Shown here: positions 9,513-19,833 of the stretch, in pieces
Numbering within the stretch: the first letter of the stretch is position 1
Layout: every line of letters begins with the position of its first letter
NCBI RefSeq assembly: GCF_000235365.1
Contig: NC_016454.1
Location: 806,001-870,000, forward strand
Direction of reading: 5' to 3'
Length of the DNA stretch: 64,000 bases
DNA from: Eremothecium cymbalariae DBVPG#7215
Taxonomy: Eukaryota > Ascomycota > Saccharomycetes > Saccharomycetales > Saccharomycetaceae
Translations under genes and position numbers: made by a program
Notes under the pieces: generated by a model
The model's input: only the letters and a program-made list of their open reading frames with translations
What the model was told of the DNA's origin: nothing
The model's database searches: none

Positions 9513-10436
9513 ATGATCTCTAGATATCTGATCGGTCTCTCCAAGACCAGAGTTTTTAATGTGGTCGGTTGTAGAGGCTTTATATCGAGTGGTAGTTTGC
9601 TAGGCTCTACAAGCAAAAATGGATCGCTATTTGGTTCCATAACTAAGGGCGCTGATGTTCTTTCTAATGATGATCCAACTAAGACTTCCAGTAGATTGGG
9701 CTTGGCGGCTGATGCGATGGATAAGGAAGAGATGGAAATGGATAAAGAACTGAAGAATAAGGTTACGTTACAATCGGACAGTGAACTAAATGAATATATT
9801 GTTAAACAGCAACAGCCTATAAAACTTGCGCCTGACTTGTTGCTTTCGCCTTTAAAACGTCAAATCTATGAAGCCAATTGTAAGTTGAATGGTGGCTTCT
9901 ACAAAAAGGACACTATTGTCAGACTTCCAAATTCTTCAGCTGAATATAAACTCAAACTGTCCCGCGAGGAGATAGATGCTTTAGAACCAAGCGTCTACGT
10001 GAAATCTTATAGAATAAAGTCTTCAATGAAAAAGGCCACACTATTGTTACGGTTATTGAATGGATTAGATTTAAAAAAGGCCATTACTCAGTGTCATTTC
10101 TCGGATAAAGGGATATCTCGTGAAGTTGGTGAATTGTTACAAAAAGGTCTAGAAGATGGACGTAAATTAGGCCTTGATGAAAATGATTTATATATATCAC
10201 AAATCTGGACAGGTAGTGACGGGGTTTGGGGCAAACGTGTAGATATTAAAGGAAGAGGCAGAGCAGGTGTGATCAGACACCGTTTCGTGCATATTAGGTG
10301 TATTCTAAAGACCAAGAGCGTTACGAAGAAAAGATTAGAATACGAAAATAGTCTAAAGGAATTGCGGAAAAAGCCCTGGGTTCAACTAGCAGATAAGCCT
10401 GTTAGAGGTAGCATGGGAGGTGTATACAGATGGTAA
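9513..10436 (+). CDS. MRPL22: Mrpl22, mitochondrial large-subunit ribosomal protein uL22m
   Basis: The protein has 307 residues (S. cerevisiae about 309). The N-terminus ([20 protein letters not shown]) is basic and Ser/Gly rich without acidic residues, as in a mitochondrial presequence. The uL22 fold covers about residues 160-285: [19 protein letters not shown], a KAITQC segment, then the beta-hairpin [20 protein letters not shown] that lines the exit tunnel. The protein acts in the mitochondrial matrix. The position next to TDA7 matches YNL177C. A Puf3-type element in its 3' flank fits its mitochondrial role. Confidence 0.92.
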   Translation: MISRYLIGLSKTRVFNVVGCRGFISSGSLLGSTSKNGSLFGSITKGADVLSNDDPTKTSSRLGLAADAMDKEEMEMDKELKNKVTLQSDSELNEYIVKQQQPIKLAPDLLLSPLKRQIYEANCKLNGGFYKKDTIVRLPNSSAEYKLKLSREEIDALEPSVYVKSYRIKSSMKKATLLLRLLNGLDLKKAITQCHFSDKGISREVGELLQKGLEDGRKLGLDENDLYISQIWTGSDGVWGKRVDIKGRGRAGVIRHRFVHIRCILKTKSVTKKRLEYENSLKELRKKPWVQLADKPVRGSMGGVYRW

Positions 10437-10468
10437 GTAGGCATGCTGTTCTCCGTGGATCTCACATA

Positions 10469-10476
10469 TGTAAATA
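10469..10476 (+). promoter_or_regulatory. Puf3-type 3'-UTR element downstream of MRPL22
   Basis: TGTAAATA, 33 nt after the MRPL22 stop, matches the consensus UGUANAUA bound by Puf3. Puf3 controls mRNAs of mitochondrial ribosomal proteins in S. cerevisiae. Confidence 0.55.
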
Positions 10477-10646
10477 GAAAGGTGATGCCGAGCATATGTA
10501 TAAATTTGCGAGGTACCTTTAAAATTAATACTGAATAATTACAAATCTATAAGGAATAAAAAAACCTCTACACTTAACTATAGCAGCTGGGGAAAACATC
10601 AATACAACAGAAAAAAGGGATTCAAAATGGCTTTCATGCACAAGCT

Positions 10647-11276
10647 TTATTCCTTTTTCGATTTTTTGTTACCCTTGCCAACTTTCGCAGTACTTGCAGC
10701 AGCAGAGTTACTGGAAGTCTCAGACTGTGTAACTTGCTTTTGACCTTCTTCTTTGTGAAATTGATTTAATCTTTGCTGATAATCCCACTCAGTGTACCAC
10801 AAGCCTCCTTGTAAAACAAGAACCCCCGTGAAAACTATCAGCAAAATGATGTTGGAAGACGCAATAACAGCCAATCCTTGGTTTTGAGTAACTTCACCCC
10901 AATCTCCATGAATAGATGATTCTACACCTGTCTTGATATTAGTCAAGAAGACACAGATACCTAGAACAAACATACCCAAGGATCCATATTCAAATAATTG
11001 CAATTCTGGGTTAGGCTTGTAAACCCTAGCAAGAGATCCAATTAATCCCAAAGAAACCACTGCTCCAAATGCATAAAAAACCCTTGGAGAAGTGTAGAAT
11101 AACGTTTGGTAATGTCTTAAAGCATTGTCATAGTGTTCTTGCGTCATCTTTGGATTGAATAAAATATGGTAATCGTAGGTCTGATTCGAAAAGAAAACCC
11201 CCATAATGAAAGACGTAGACATTAAAATTAGAGCTGTTCCAACTGTACAGACATCTTTGTAGGTAAAATTGACCAT
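10647..11276 (-). CDS. SHR3: Shr3, ER packaging chaperone for amino-acid permeases
   Basis: The protein has 209 residues (S. cerevisiae about 210). Four hydrophobic segments lie at about 10-30, 62-82, 93-112 and 138-160. Conserved stretches include [58 protein letters not shown] and [13 protein letters not shown], ending in a hydrophilic basic tail. Shr3 is an ER membrane protein that keeps amino-acid permeases folded for COPII export. It is tail-to-tail with MRPL22 and lies beside RPS3. In S. cerevisiae SHR3 is YDL212W, so this position is one of the interleaving points of the two sister regions. Confidence 0.95.
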   Translation of the reverse strand: MVNFTYKDVCTVGTALILMSTSFIMGVFFSNQTYDYHILFNPKMTQEHYDNALRHYQTLFYTSPRVFYAFGAVVSLGLIGSLARVYKPNPELQLFEYGSLGMFVLGICVFLTNIKTGVESSIHGDWGEVTQNQGLAVIASSNIILLIVFTGVLVLQGGLWYTEWDYQQRLNQFHKEEGQKQVTQSETSSNSAAASTAKVGKGNKKSKKE

Positions 11277-11549
11277 GATTGTAGCGGGTTATAATCAAAA
11301 AACTTGCCTCCAGAGAGTCTCACTTTTTGTACAGTAATTCAAGCCTATATTTAATAGTAAAGGATATATATATATAAATTAGAATCCAGTTACACTTTTC
11401 AGTTGAAAACGGTCTCTGTGAAACAAATCACGTGACGAATAAGGTCTCACTACCTCACTCATGTAAAACAACCAATCCCCACATTATCAGAAATACATCA
11501 AGTTACTAAAAGCTATGTAGTATAATATAAACCTAATGCACAAATTGGC
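11277..11549. other. Intergenic region between RPS3 3' end and SHR3 start
   Basis: 273 bp containing a TA-rich run (11366-11378) and a CACGTG site at about 11431 (ATCACGTGAC, Cbf1-like) that would lie in the SHR3 promoter. Confidence 0.4.
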
Positions 11550-12284
11550 TTAAGCAGCCTCAGAAACCTCCTCAGGAATGGAAGAAACCTGCAGGTCTTT
11601 CTTTGGTCTGTAATCCTTGACAGATGGCTCCTTAACGACATCTTCATCCTTTGGCTCAATAATCTCGACAGCATCTGGTAAGGCGGTTGGACCAGTTCTA
11701 GCCTTAGATGGGTCCTTCATGATCTTGACCTTAATACCCAAAACACCTTGTCTCAATAAAACGTGTCTGGTAGCAGTGTCAATGAAGTCGTTTACTGGCT
11801 GACCAGAGTGGATCAAGAAACCATCAGAAAACTTCATAGACTTGGCTCTTGCAGCTCTCAACTTACCGGAAATAACAACCTCACAACCCTTGGCACCAGA
11901 TTCCATAACGTATCTGACAACACCGTAAGCAGCTCTTCTGATGGCCAAACCGTTCAACAACTTGAATTTCAAGGACTCGGCTTGAGCAACAGCGGACAAA
12001 CCACGCTCTTGAACTCTCTCGGCAAACAACACAATAGTACCTGGTTGGTACTTGAATCTCTTCTGAACCAACAAAGTCAATTCGTTGATTCTTCTACCGT
12101 TTTCACCCAAAACATCTTGAGTTCTGGTTGCTCTAATGATGACTTCAGTAGTGGTTGGAGTAACTCTAACCTCAACACCAGAGTAACCTTCCTCAGCCAA
12201 CTCTCTGGTGAAGAACTCATTCAATTCGGCGTAGAAAACACCGTCAGCGACTAGCTTTCTCTTCTTGGAAATAACAGTGACCAT
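11550..12284 (-). CDS. RPS3: Rps3 (uS3), cytosolic small-subunit ribosomal protein
   Basis: 244 residues from the ATG at 12284 (S. cerevisiae 240). The start [20 protein letters not shown] aligns with the known Rps3 N-terminus. The frame stays open upstream for a further 93 codons, but that stretch contains the Rap1 sites of the promoter and is not conserved, so I exclude it. A KH domain lies at about residues 20-95 ([13 protein letters not shown] contains the GxxG-type loop), and the uS3 C-terminal domain follows. Rps3 sits at the mRNA entry channel of the 40S subunit. No intron. Codon choice is that of a very highly expressed gene. Confidence 0.97.
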   Translation of the reverse strand: MVTVISKKRKLVADGVFYAELNEFFTRELAEEGYSGVEVRVTPTTTEVIIRATRTQDVLGENGRRINELTLLVQKRFKYQPGTIVLFAERVQERGLSAVAQAESLKFKLLNGLAIRRAAYGVVRYVMESGAKGCEVVISGKLRAARAKSMKFSDGFLIHSGQPVNDFIDTATRHVLLRQGVLGIKVKIMKDPSKARTGPTALPDAVEIIEPKDEDVVKEPSVKDYRPKKDLQVSSIPEEVSEAA

Positions 12285-12504
12285 CCTTTTAATGGGACTA
12301 ACTTTGACAGATACGTGCGTGTCTTCTGATCTATCTAATCCCCTTTCCAAGTATCCATCCAAAACCTTATCAAGATGCGTTTTATCAATATATCGCTTAC
12401 AGATTTTTCCAGAGGAGAGAACCGTACTCCGCGTCGCTAGCGTGCTTTCCGAACGGGAGAATGGGAAACCAAGACGACGAAAAAAGACGAAGCTCCGAAA
12501 ATCC

Positions 12505-12540
12505 GGTGTACGGATGTGGAAACTACAAACACCCATACAG
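12505..12540. promoter_or_regulatory. Pair of Rap1 sites upstream of RPS3
   Basis: ACACCCATACAG (12529-12540, plus strand) and, on the minus strand, ACATCCGTACACC (12505-12517) match the Rap1 consensus ACAYCCRTACAY. They lie about 220-255 bp upstream of the RPS3 ATG, the usual arrangement in ribosomal-protein promoters of this family. Confidence 0.8.
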
Positions 12541-12768
12541 TAAACAGTCACAACTTGAAACACGGAACATCTACAATCCGTATTTAACTTCCCTGCGTTT
12601 TGTGATGGAAATCAAACGGTCTAGAGAAGACACCGTGGAAATAGAATAGTATTAGGATCAGCCTCAACACGCCTTGCCCACAGTCTGAGCAGCAATTCAT
12701 GTGCGTAGTTATGTAACAATTTCCCTGAGATTAGTAACATTTTGGATGTACGTAATTGGCAGGTAGAA

Positions 12769-12801
<33 letters not shown>

Positions 12802-14186
12802 TTTCGTTATAAGCTGTATATGTTAGCAGTTTGTTTAAGGTTTGTTGAAAAAGTGCATTTAGTTGGCTGTCTTTGAAAAATAATGGATTGGTAATTATAA
12901 TAATTATGTGGTAATCTTACCGTTAGTGAACGTAGCGAAGTGGTAAGAGTCTTTTTACGAAGGATTCCAAGGTAGCTTCTTAGTATTGCCAAAGTATTTA
13001 TTTCTAAATAAATATTTGCAGATCAAGTAAGCAAATACAGCCCCACCTGTTTTTAACAAAACAATTTATTTTATCCTAGAGTTCGTTACGCCTTTGGATT
13101 CGAACATATTATCCTTATGCAGTACTGTGCAATGATTGGAAGATCTAGATATGATCCTGCACCATGATATTCAGCCATATGATGTAATACTTCAGGTGAT
13201 GCAGAGTTGATGTCTCCAGTTTAAGATCCGGTTGAAACGAAAAGAATATGACTCTGGAGCATTAGAGAAGAAAAAAAACAATGCCAGATTTTTCTCCAAG
13301 GCTTGTAGCGATGCTGGTAGCCCGCCATTTCCGGATACAGGATATGCAGCTAAACACAACATATACCATTTGGCTGTCCGATGTGCATACAGGTTCCACG
13401 CATGAGGTGGTGCACTTTTTGCAACTGATGTTCCAATCTGTCTATATATGGAGTTTGCCAATTTTTTTTAACACTAGAGACATATATGATACTCTAAGCA
13501 ACTTGCTCAAATGAAATTGGAGACAATATCGAAGAGGGTAATATGCCGGGAATTAGTATTGTCAGATAGAAAATAAAAGCCGTTACTGTGTCGTGGAGAC
13601 ACATATGCGTCACTTAACATAGGTTCCTGTCCGCTAAAAAAACCTTAGTATAAGATCCCTTTATTCCATAAGTAGTCACCATATATGCTGTAATGACAGG
13701 TGTCGCGCCATTTCCCGAATAGGTAAGAGATGAGATAGAAAAGCTCACATAATCAAAACAAAGTAGTGTTTCATCATATCTCCTATTCAACTACCGTTGG
13801 GACAAGAATTCCTAACCTGGAGAAAAAAACTGCCCTCGAGGCGATGCCGTTAACAATACTCCAGAAAAACAAAAATATAACAGCTAGATGTACGTGATTT
13901 ACCTAACGTTCGAGGTTTCAAACTGGTAGTTAACTAACAGATATATTCCTTTTTTTCCCTTTCAATTTTCAGTATTTATTCCATTCTCTTTATGTTTTGC
14001 ACCAAACTATAACCGCATCCACTCCACTTCAGAAAGCCAATACATCTTTCAATAGGGGGTTTCTGTTTTATATATAGTTCATCGTATCATAGTCTAAAAT
14101 CTACCAGTGTTTTTGATTGACAAGTTCACTTTTCTGATCCAGCTTCCAAAGATACCAGACCATCACTTTGCAATATTATAATCGAA
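12541..14186. other. Long intergenic region RPS3-RHO5
   Basis: About 1.65 kb between two divergent genes. It contains a (TA)n microsatellite at 12769-12795. Small overlapping ORFs (61-89 codons, both strands, around 12807-13514) look random. I looked for tRNA B-boxes and snoRNA C/D boxes and found none convincing. The 3' end is the RHO5 promoter, with T-rich tracts near 13945. Confidence 0.4.
12769..12795. repeat. TA dinucleotide microsatellite
   Basis: An uninterrupted alternation of A and T, about 27 bp, in the RPS3-RHO5 spacer. Confidence 0.9.
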
Positions 14187-15071
14187 ATGAGATCTGTCAA
14201 GTGTGTTATAGTAGGCGATGGTGCGGTAGGCAAAACTTCATTGTTAATTTCATACACTACTAACAGTTTTCCTCAAGATTATATTCCAACGGTATTTGAT
14301 AATTATTCAACTACAATCGCTGTTCCTGATCCGCAGTCGTCTACTGGTGAACAACAATTGTTCAAGTTAAACTTATGGGATACTGCTGGACAGGAAGAAT
14401 ATGATAGGTTGAGGCCGTTGTCATATCCTCAAACAGACATCTTTCTCATATGCTTTAGTGTTAACGAGCCTGTCAGTTTTATAAATGTTTCAGAAAAATG
14501 GTTTCCAGAGATAAGACACAATACAAATTATGAAAATATGGAGTTATTCCTTGAATGCGGTAAATATCCAATTCTACTAGTCGGCACCAAGGCTGACTTA
14601 AGAGACGATGAGCATGAAGAGGACAGACTACGGGAAATGAATACTGATTTCGTATCGCAACCAGAGATCGATCGTATTGTGCATCAATGTGGATTCATGG
14701 GTTATGTTGAATGTTCAGCTGCCACACAAGAAGGTATCCGTGAAGTTTTCGAACGTGCTATAGATTGTGTGGTATATAAACCGGAGAGATTAATAAATAA
14801 AAACAAAAAACATTCAATGAGTAATTCATCAAAACTGCCACTAGACAATAACTATTCCGGTCAGCATGAACACCTGATAGACATCAAGGCTAAAAATGCT
14901 AAATTTGACAACAGTCATACATCTAACAATGGATTTCATAGTTCCTTGGGGATAGATGCAGGTTCTTCACGAGAAGTAGGTAGGTATGGTAATAATAAAC
15001 AGCAGAATGGTAATAGCGACAAATCAAACAAAATGAAGAGAAGGAGAAAACTTAGATGCATCATCTTGTAA
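14187..15071 (+). CDS. RHO5: Rho5, Rho/Rac-type small GTPase
   Basis: The protein has 294 residues (S. cerevisiae Rho5 about 331). G1 GDGAVGKTS is at 10-18, the switch I effector YIPTVFDNY at about 32-40, G3 WDTAGQE at about 63-69, G4 GTKAD at about 131-135, and ECSA (G5) at about 174-177. A long, poorly conserved insert and a polybasic KMKRRRKLR precede the CIIL CAAX box for geranylgeranylation. Rho5 is the yeast Rac-like GTPase that modulates cell-wall integrity and oxidative stress signalling at membranes and mitochondria. The extended region before the CAAX box is typical of Rho5 and separates it from Cdc42. Confidence 0.93.
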   Translation: MRSVKCVIVGDGAVGKTSLLISYTTNSFPQDYIPTVFDNYSTTIAVPDPQSSTGEQQLFKLNLWDTAGQEEYDRLRPLSYPQTDIFLICFSVNEPVSFINVSEKWFPEIRHNTNYENMELFLECGKYPILLVGTKADLRDDEHEEDRLREMNTDFVSQPEIDRIVHQCGFMGYVECSAATQEGIREVFERAIDCVVYKPERLINKNKKHSMSNSSKLPLDNNYSGQHEHLIDIKAKNAKFDNSHTSNNGFHSSLGIDAGSSREVGRYGNNKQQNGNSDKSNKMKRRRKLRCIIL

Positions 15072-15313
15072 ATAACACAGAAATCATAAGGCAATTTTAA
15101 ACGGAGCCTGAGTAACCAGGTGATTATGATTCTTGTTATCGATATGCTAAAAAGAACCTAAAAACCAGTGTAATACTATTGTTCTCATCTAGAATAAACC
15201 TAGTGGAGCTGTTTTCTCCCACACTAACTTTCTACTTCATATAGGCTTCAAGAGTAAATAATCGGTTTTATAATGAACACAGCACAAAAATTCAACGATA
15301 TAAGAAACATTTT

Positions 15314-16519
15314 CTAACCTCTTTTGAAAGTTGCCTTAGTAGTATTTCCTTTTTTATTACGATTTCGCCTGGTCGCTATCTTTTTCTCCAATTCAGAGAT
15401 TTCTTTAACTGTATTATCGTATAGTTCTCTCTGTAGATTCTGATCTTGAAACTCTTTGCGAGTAAAACTCGTATTTTGACAGTCAACCATGTATAAGACC
15501 TTTTCTGGGTCGGTTCTATTGACTTCTTCCAATTCAGGCGTCATGACGGCATGAAGGATTACCTGCGCACCACGAAATCCGTTTTTTGTAAAAAGCCATA
15601 GGAGTGGATAAAGAACAGTGCAGTATAATATCAGTAACAGCCAAATGGATCCGTTACTGATCACGCGTCTCAAAGATGTAGACCTCATGAGACCTGGATC
15701 AACTAATGTAACGCTCACATTCTTTCCGCTACGCCCATCTGTATTGTCTTTTTTGATTCCGTTAAAAATGCGACGCTGCAATTCCAACATCGCCAAGCTT
15801 AACTGCAGTTTGGAGCCACCAAAAAAGCGGAGAGGTTTATCATATTTTTCCGCCATCCACAATGGATCATCTGGATGAGCCGTACCCAAAGCCTGCAAAA
15901 AGCATGTAGTAACAATGATTCGGACGTTCCTATCCGGGGGTTGTGCTTTGAAGCTTGGCTGCAACAAATGCAGTAAATGGAACACGCCCACATAGTTTGT
16001 AGCAAGTTGCAACTCTAATCCATCCACACTAGATCTTCTAGTCATTGCTGTGCGTGACCAGGGCCAGCCAAAGGGCTCCATGTTACCCGACATTATAATG
16101 CAGCCATCCAAACGTCTTGGTGGGGAATTGTCTAACCACGTTGTAGCAAACTTTCTCACTTGATACAGATCGCTCAGGTCACATTGTTCTAAATATATCA
16201 TTTCGTTCTTCGTTTGCACTCTTAGCTGTTCACACCATTCGCTTGCCCATTCATCAATGTTCCGCATTAATATAATCAACTGAGCACCCCTCCGCGCCAT
16301 ATCCAACGCAACCGACGTTCCCATCCCTTGCGATGTCGCTCCTGCAATAATATAAACCCTGCTATGCAAGTTCCGTTCCCATGTGTTACTTTTCCCTCGT
16401 GACCAGTACTTCACTAAGCCTATAGTGACCGCATACGGTAACACCTTCTTAAGTATACCATAGTACGGTATTTTGTCCGTACCTTCGATTAGGGCAGTTC
16501 CCAATATATTCAATGGCAT
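15314..16519 (-). CDS. PBR1: Pbr1-like SDR-family oxidoreductase, membrane-associated
   Basis: The protein has 401 residues (S. cerevisiae Pbr1/YNL181W about 407). A hydrophobic N-terminus (about 10-36) probably anchors it. The Rossmann motif VYIIAGATSQGMG at about 55-67 resembles TGxxxGxG with one extra residue. A NYVG segment lies at about 173-176, and a hydrophobic stretch at about 293-312 (SNGSIWLLLILYCTVLYPLL) may be a second membrane segment. The tail is very basic. The SDR Tyr-x-x-x-Lys position reads FGGSK, so the usual catalytic tyrosine is missing. The substrate is unknown; Pbr1 is reported as essential in S. cerevisiae. Divergent from IPI3, as in S. cerevisiae. Confidence 0.82.
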   Translation of the reverse strand: MPLNILGTALIEGTDKIPYYGILKKVLPYAVTIGLVKYWSRGKSNTWERNLHSRVYIIAGATSQGMGTSVALDMARRGAQLIILMRNIDEWASEWCEQLRVQTKNEMIYLEQCDLSDLYQVRKFATTWLDNSPPRRLDGCIIMSGNMEPFGWPWSRTAMTRRSSVDGLELQLATNYVGVFHLLHLLQPSFKAQPPDRNVRIIVTTCFLQALGTAHPDDPLWMAEKYDKPLRFFGGSKLQLSLAMLELQRRIFNGIKKDNTDGRSGKNVSVTLVDPGLMRSTSLRRVISNGSIWLLLILYCTVLYPLLWLFTKNGFRGAQVILHAVMTPELEEVNRTDPEKVLYMVDCQNTSFTRKEFQDQNLQRELYDNTVKEISELEKKIATRRNRNKKGNTTKATFKRG

Positions 16520-16626
16520 CTCAAGTAAGAAATATTGCTTTTAGTTTGCGTTACAATGTAAGTATTCGCATACATTAAAGACCATTTAACTTGTTAAACG
16601 TATTTAAAATCATTTGAAAGATTCTG

Positions 16627-16685
16627 TTACCCGCCTGCCAAGTTCTGAAAATTTTCTCGTTTAAGCGAGATGGCTTCTGCTCATC
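16627..16685. promoter_or_regulatory. Reb1, RRPE and PAC-like elements in the PBR1-IPI3 promoter
   Basis: TTACCCG (16627-16633) matches Reb1, TGAAAATTTT (16646-16655) matches RRPE, and CTCATC (16680-16685) is the reverse of the PAC core GATGAG. All lie within 75-135 bp of the IPI3 ATG. Confidence 0.55.
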
Positions 16686-16757
16686 TGGAAGCTGTAACAC
16701 ACACACCATCAGCAGCATACAATTAAGGTTGAATTGGGATATCTATTTCTTGGTGCT

Positions 16758-18329
16758 ATGGATGAGGAGCTGATTTTTACTAACGAGTTTTCTGGTACTG
16801 TTTCGCAACTGCATTCGCATGGGCAGACGAATCTCAGACAATGCTCTACTGCAGCTATTAATTCAGCCACTTTGGTTGGGCATCGGCTATTTGTGGCACA
16901 AGCCAATAAGGCTCTAATTAATGTGTACAATATTCATGGTGCTAATAAGCGGGAATCAGTTGAGCAGAGGTTGCCACTACCAGAAGTTGTCAGTTGTATT
17001 GCTGTTGTGGAGAACATCCAGGCGTCTAGATGCGGTTCTGCGAATTCCAACTCAGGTTTACCGTACCTACTTGTGGGCTCTACTCCTACGGGAAAATTGT
17101 ACGTCTGGGAGTTGAATTCAGGGAATCTGTTGTCGGTGAAGGCTATGGCACATTATCAACCGATTACAAAGATACAGTCTATTGTGAATGGCAAGTACGT
17201 TATCACGAGTGGATCAGATGCTCGTCTGATTATCTGGCAAACGGCTGATTTGGTTCTCCACGATGATCCTAAACCACTATACATACTGCACGATCACACG
17301 TTGCCAATAACGGATTTTGTTGTGAGTAATGCTTACAACGGCGATTATATAAATACCAAATTGTTTACAGTGTCGGAGGATGCGACATTGAGATGTTACC
17401 ATATTGACTCTCAACTTGACAAACCATATTTGATTGCTACGTTTACGTTTGCACTACCTTTAACATCGGTAACATTGGATCCAGCTGATAGATGTGTGTA
17501 TGTTGGAACAAAGGAAGGGGCCTTTGCTTTACCTGTTTATTACGGTTTGGACAACAATGAAACTAAGTTGGTGAATCTACTGCATTTCGGAGAAAACAAA
17601 ATATTATCCATTATAGAATCTCAAGAAGGTGTAGATGTGAATCGCAAGGAATTGTACCAAATGGGACAACTGGTCTGCGACAAGTTAATACCATCCCATA
17701 TAACGGCTATGAAGTTATCCATGGACGGCAGTCTGATTGTGTTCGGTACCAACCAAGGTAATTGCATTGTGATGGATATTTACTCAAAGCAGCCTGTGCG
17801 CGAGGTAGCTCCTATTGTAACACAAGACACCAATGTAGGAATGGTAACGAATTTGCTTTTATTCCCAGCGACTATGGAGTCTGAATCCTTGATGCAATCA
17901 TCTGTTTATGATGTCAGCAGCAAACACACTGAAGCGTCTAAGATCCCAAATCTCAGCAAGTCTGTATTTGATAAGAAGGGTCCGCATGATATAGTTTTTC
18001 AGGTGGTTTCTCGGAAGGAGTTGGAGAAGGTACCGCCCTTATCAGATTTCAAGGAGTACGTAGACTGTGTTGCTCAAGAGGAGAGTGTATTCTTGCAACA
18101 AGGCCCTATACAAAGTACAGTGAAGGTCATAAATCAAGATAAACAAGCCGAGGAGGTTGTAGCAGACCTACCACCGTCCAAAGATGCAACTGATGAGGGC
18201 GCAGAAATTTCCAAGCTGAAAGAAACAATCGAACAGCTGACCTGTGCTTACAAAGACTTGAGGGCAATGCACGAAACTCTGTATGAAGAGCATAATAAGC
18301 TGCTACAGTCGCAGCCCAGCCTCCACTAA
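16758..18329 (+). CDS. IPI3: Ipi3, WD40 component of the Rix1 complex
   Basis: 523 residues from the ATG at 16758. This start (MDEELIFTNEFSGT) aligns with the known Ipi3 N-terminus; the open frame 8 codons upstream begins without an ATG. Conserved blocks include NLRQCSTAAINS, FVAQANKALINVYN and KRESVEQRLPLPEV. Multiple WD repeats follow (VITSGSDARLIIW, LFTVSEDATLRCY), with a C-terminal coiled coil (about 485-520, EISKLKETIEQLTCAYKDL). Ipi3 works with Rix1 and Ipi1 in pre-60S maturation and ITS2 processing, and also binds chromatin in replication licensing. Promoter RRPE and PAC-like sites agree. Confidence 0.93.
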   Translation: MDEELIFTNEFSGTVSQLHSHGQTNLRQCSTAAINSATLVGHRLFVAQANKALINVYNIHGANKRESVEQRLPLPEVVSCIAVVENIQASRCGSANSNSGLPYLLVGSTPTGKLYVWELNSGNLLSVKAMAHYQPITKIQSIVNGKYVITSGSDARLIIWQTADLVLHDDPKPLYILHDHTLPITDFVVSNAYNGDYINTKLFTVSEDATLRCYHIDSQLDKPYLIATFTFALPLTSVTLDPADRCVYVGTKEGAFALPVYYGLDNNETKLVNLLHFGENKILSIIESQEGVDVNRKELYQMGQLVCDKLIPSHITAMKLSMDGSLIVFGTNQGNCIVMDIYSKQPVREVAPIVTQDTNVGMVTNLLLFPATMESESLMQSSVYDVSSKHTEASKIPNLSKSVFDKKGPHDIVFQVVSRKELEKVPPLSDFKEYVDCVAQEESVFLQQGPIQSTVKVINQDKQAEEVVADLPPSKDATDEGAEISKLKETIEQLTCAYKDLRAMHETLYEEHNKLLQSQPSLH

Positions 18330-18598
18330 TTAGTTGAATATATAAATAGCACTGCATAAGAAACAAAATAGATACCTACATTCTCAAACCAACGACTTAT
18401 CTGGTTCAATTGCGTGGGAATGAGCCAGTCGTCGCTTTATTACGTTGAGCACTGTCACCGTCTTGTGCGATTGTCAAGGTGAAAATTTTCCGGTTTCTCT
18501 ACGACATTCGAAGTCATAATGTGAACCGGCGATGAGGTAGATAGTGTCTAAAACGGTAAGCCTATTGACAATCTACCTCAAGCAACCATAATCACAGA
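18330..18598. promoter_or_regulatory. NOP6 promoter with RRPE and PAC
   Basis: TGAAAATTTTC at 18480-18490 is an RRPE, and GCGATGAG at 18529-18536 is an exact PAC core. They lie 63-119 bp before the NOP6 ATG. These are the two signature motifs of the ribosome-biogenesis regulon (bound by Stb3 and Dot6/Tod6 in S. cerevisiae). Confidence 0.75.
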
Positions 18599-19249
18599 AT
18601 GCCAAGTGGTGAATCGAAACCAACGAAGAAACAACTGAAGGCTCAGCAATTCAAAAAATCCAAAGAAGAGAGAGAACACGACAAGAAACGCAATATCCAG
18701 AAAGCTGAAGAAGCACAGGCATCTACAGAAACCACTGAGCCTCCAAAGAAGAAGCGTAAGACTCGTAGAGGCAAAGGCGGCAAGGGCAAAGATGGTAAGA
18801 AGGCAAACAGATTTATAATCTTCGTTGGTTCGCTGCCCAAAGATATCACAGAGACAGAATTACTGTCTCACTTCAAATCAAGTAACCCAGATCACATCCG
18901 GCTGCGCCCAGACAAGAACATCGCTTTTCTAGAGTTCGACGCCGATAAAGACCCATCAAACATTCAAAGACGTATGGATATTGCACTTATGCAACACAGA
19001 GGAGTTATCAAGGGCTCTAAAATCAACGTTGAGCTGACTGTTGGCGGCGGTGGAAACAGTGAGAACCGTCTCCAGAAATTAAAACAGAAGAACGAAAAAA
19101 TGGAGCAAGAGAGACAAGAACGCATGAAAAACCTCATAGCACAGAGTAGGACTAAAAGCAGGACTGGATCAACCTCCGCACCTAAGACGGATTCCGCAGT
19201 TCCCCCGGCCCCAGCTGTCCACCCTGATAGAGCCAAGCTACTCCAGTAG
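18599..19249 (+). CDS. NOP6: Nop6, rRNA-binding protein of early 40S biogenesis
   Basis: The protein has 216 residues (S. cerevisiae about 225). The N-terminal third is extremely Lys-rich (KPTKKQLKAQQFKKSKEERE, PKKKRKTRRGKGGKGKDGKK). One RRM spans about 74-152 (FIIFVGSLPKDITETELLSHF; NIAFLEF). A charged helix and a Ser/Pro-rich tail follow. Nop6 is an early-binding assembly factor for the small ribosomal subunit. It sits next to the NPR1-type kinase gene, as YDL213C sits beside YDL214C. Confidence 0.9.
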   Translation: MPSGESKPTKKQLKAQQFKKSKEEREHDKKRNIQKAEEAQASTETTEPPKKKRKTRRGKGGKGKDGKKANRFIIFVGSLPKDITETELLSHFKSSNPDHIRLRPDKNIAFLEFDADKDPSNIQRRMDIALMQHRGVIKGSKINVELTVGGGGNSENRLQKLKQKNEKMEQERQERMKNLIAQSRTKSRTGSTSAPKTDSAVPPAPAVHPDRAKLLQ

Positions 19250-19833
19250 TAGAATACACATACATACATACCTCATACCAATGTAATGCATTACGTCTTC
19301 ACTGAAAAAAGACGACGTTATTGGCCGGTGTGGAGGGCCCATCTAAACATTGCACATCGCTGCTTGCAGAATGATGTCTTTCCCAAAGCAACCAGCGACT
19401 CAAAGAAGCCGTGACACTACATATGTTGGCAAAGCTGCGATGCTTCTGCTAATCTAATCACGTGATATTACGTCAGCCGTTATCTATTACAAACTCGTCG
19501 TCATATATAAAAGTGTAATAAAGAAAAGCTGTATGTTTGTTAAAGTTAAAATAGTGTTGTTTATTTTAAAGCAAAAGTAGATTTATTTATTAGGTATAAA
19601 CTCAAGCAAGGACTCTCCGAGTGTTTTTGTTATAGTGTGGAAGTAAAAAGGGTTTCAATATATCATATTGGGCAAGCCTTTAGGAGTGCTGTCTTTTGTC
19701 AGCAGGTTGATTCATATTAGTAATTATTGGGCTGGCATACGTATTACTACTACTACGACTAAGGTATACAAGTAGGTATACATCAGTTAATGGAAGAGAA
19801 AAATAAAGCTCAAGTCTGTACAATACAAAAAAA
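19250..19833. other. Intergenic region NOP6-NPR1
   Basis: 584 bp with an ATCACGTGAT site near 19457 (Cbf1-like). No ORF of note and no RNA gene recognised. Confidence 0.4.

Noticed and set aside
12285..12563. N-terminal extension of RPS3 (93 codons)
   Set aside because: Not conserved, no ATG needed, and it covers the two Rap1 sites; the Rps3 start at 12284 aligns with known Rps3.
13090..13110. GGATTCGAAC, reverse of a tRNA T-loop
   Set aside because: The flanks do not pair in a T-stem; no A-box within range.
13192..13514. Overlapping 89- and 77-codon frames in the RPS3-RHO5 spacer
   Set aside because: Overlap each other on opposite strands, no similarity.
19450..19465. ATCACGTGAT resembling a centromere CDEI
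   Set aside because: No AT-rich CDEII of about 80-160 bp and no TCCGAA CDEIII next to it.
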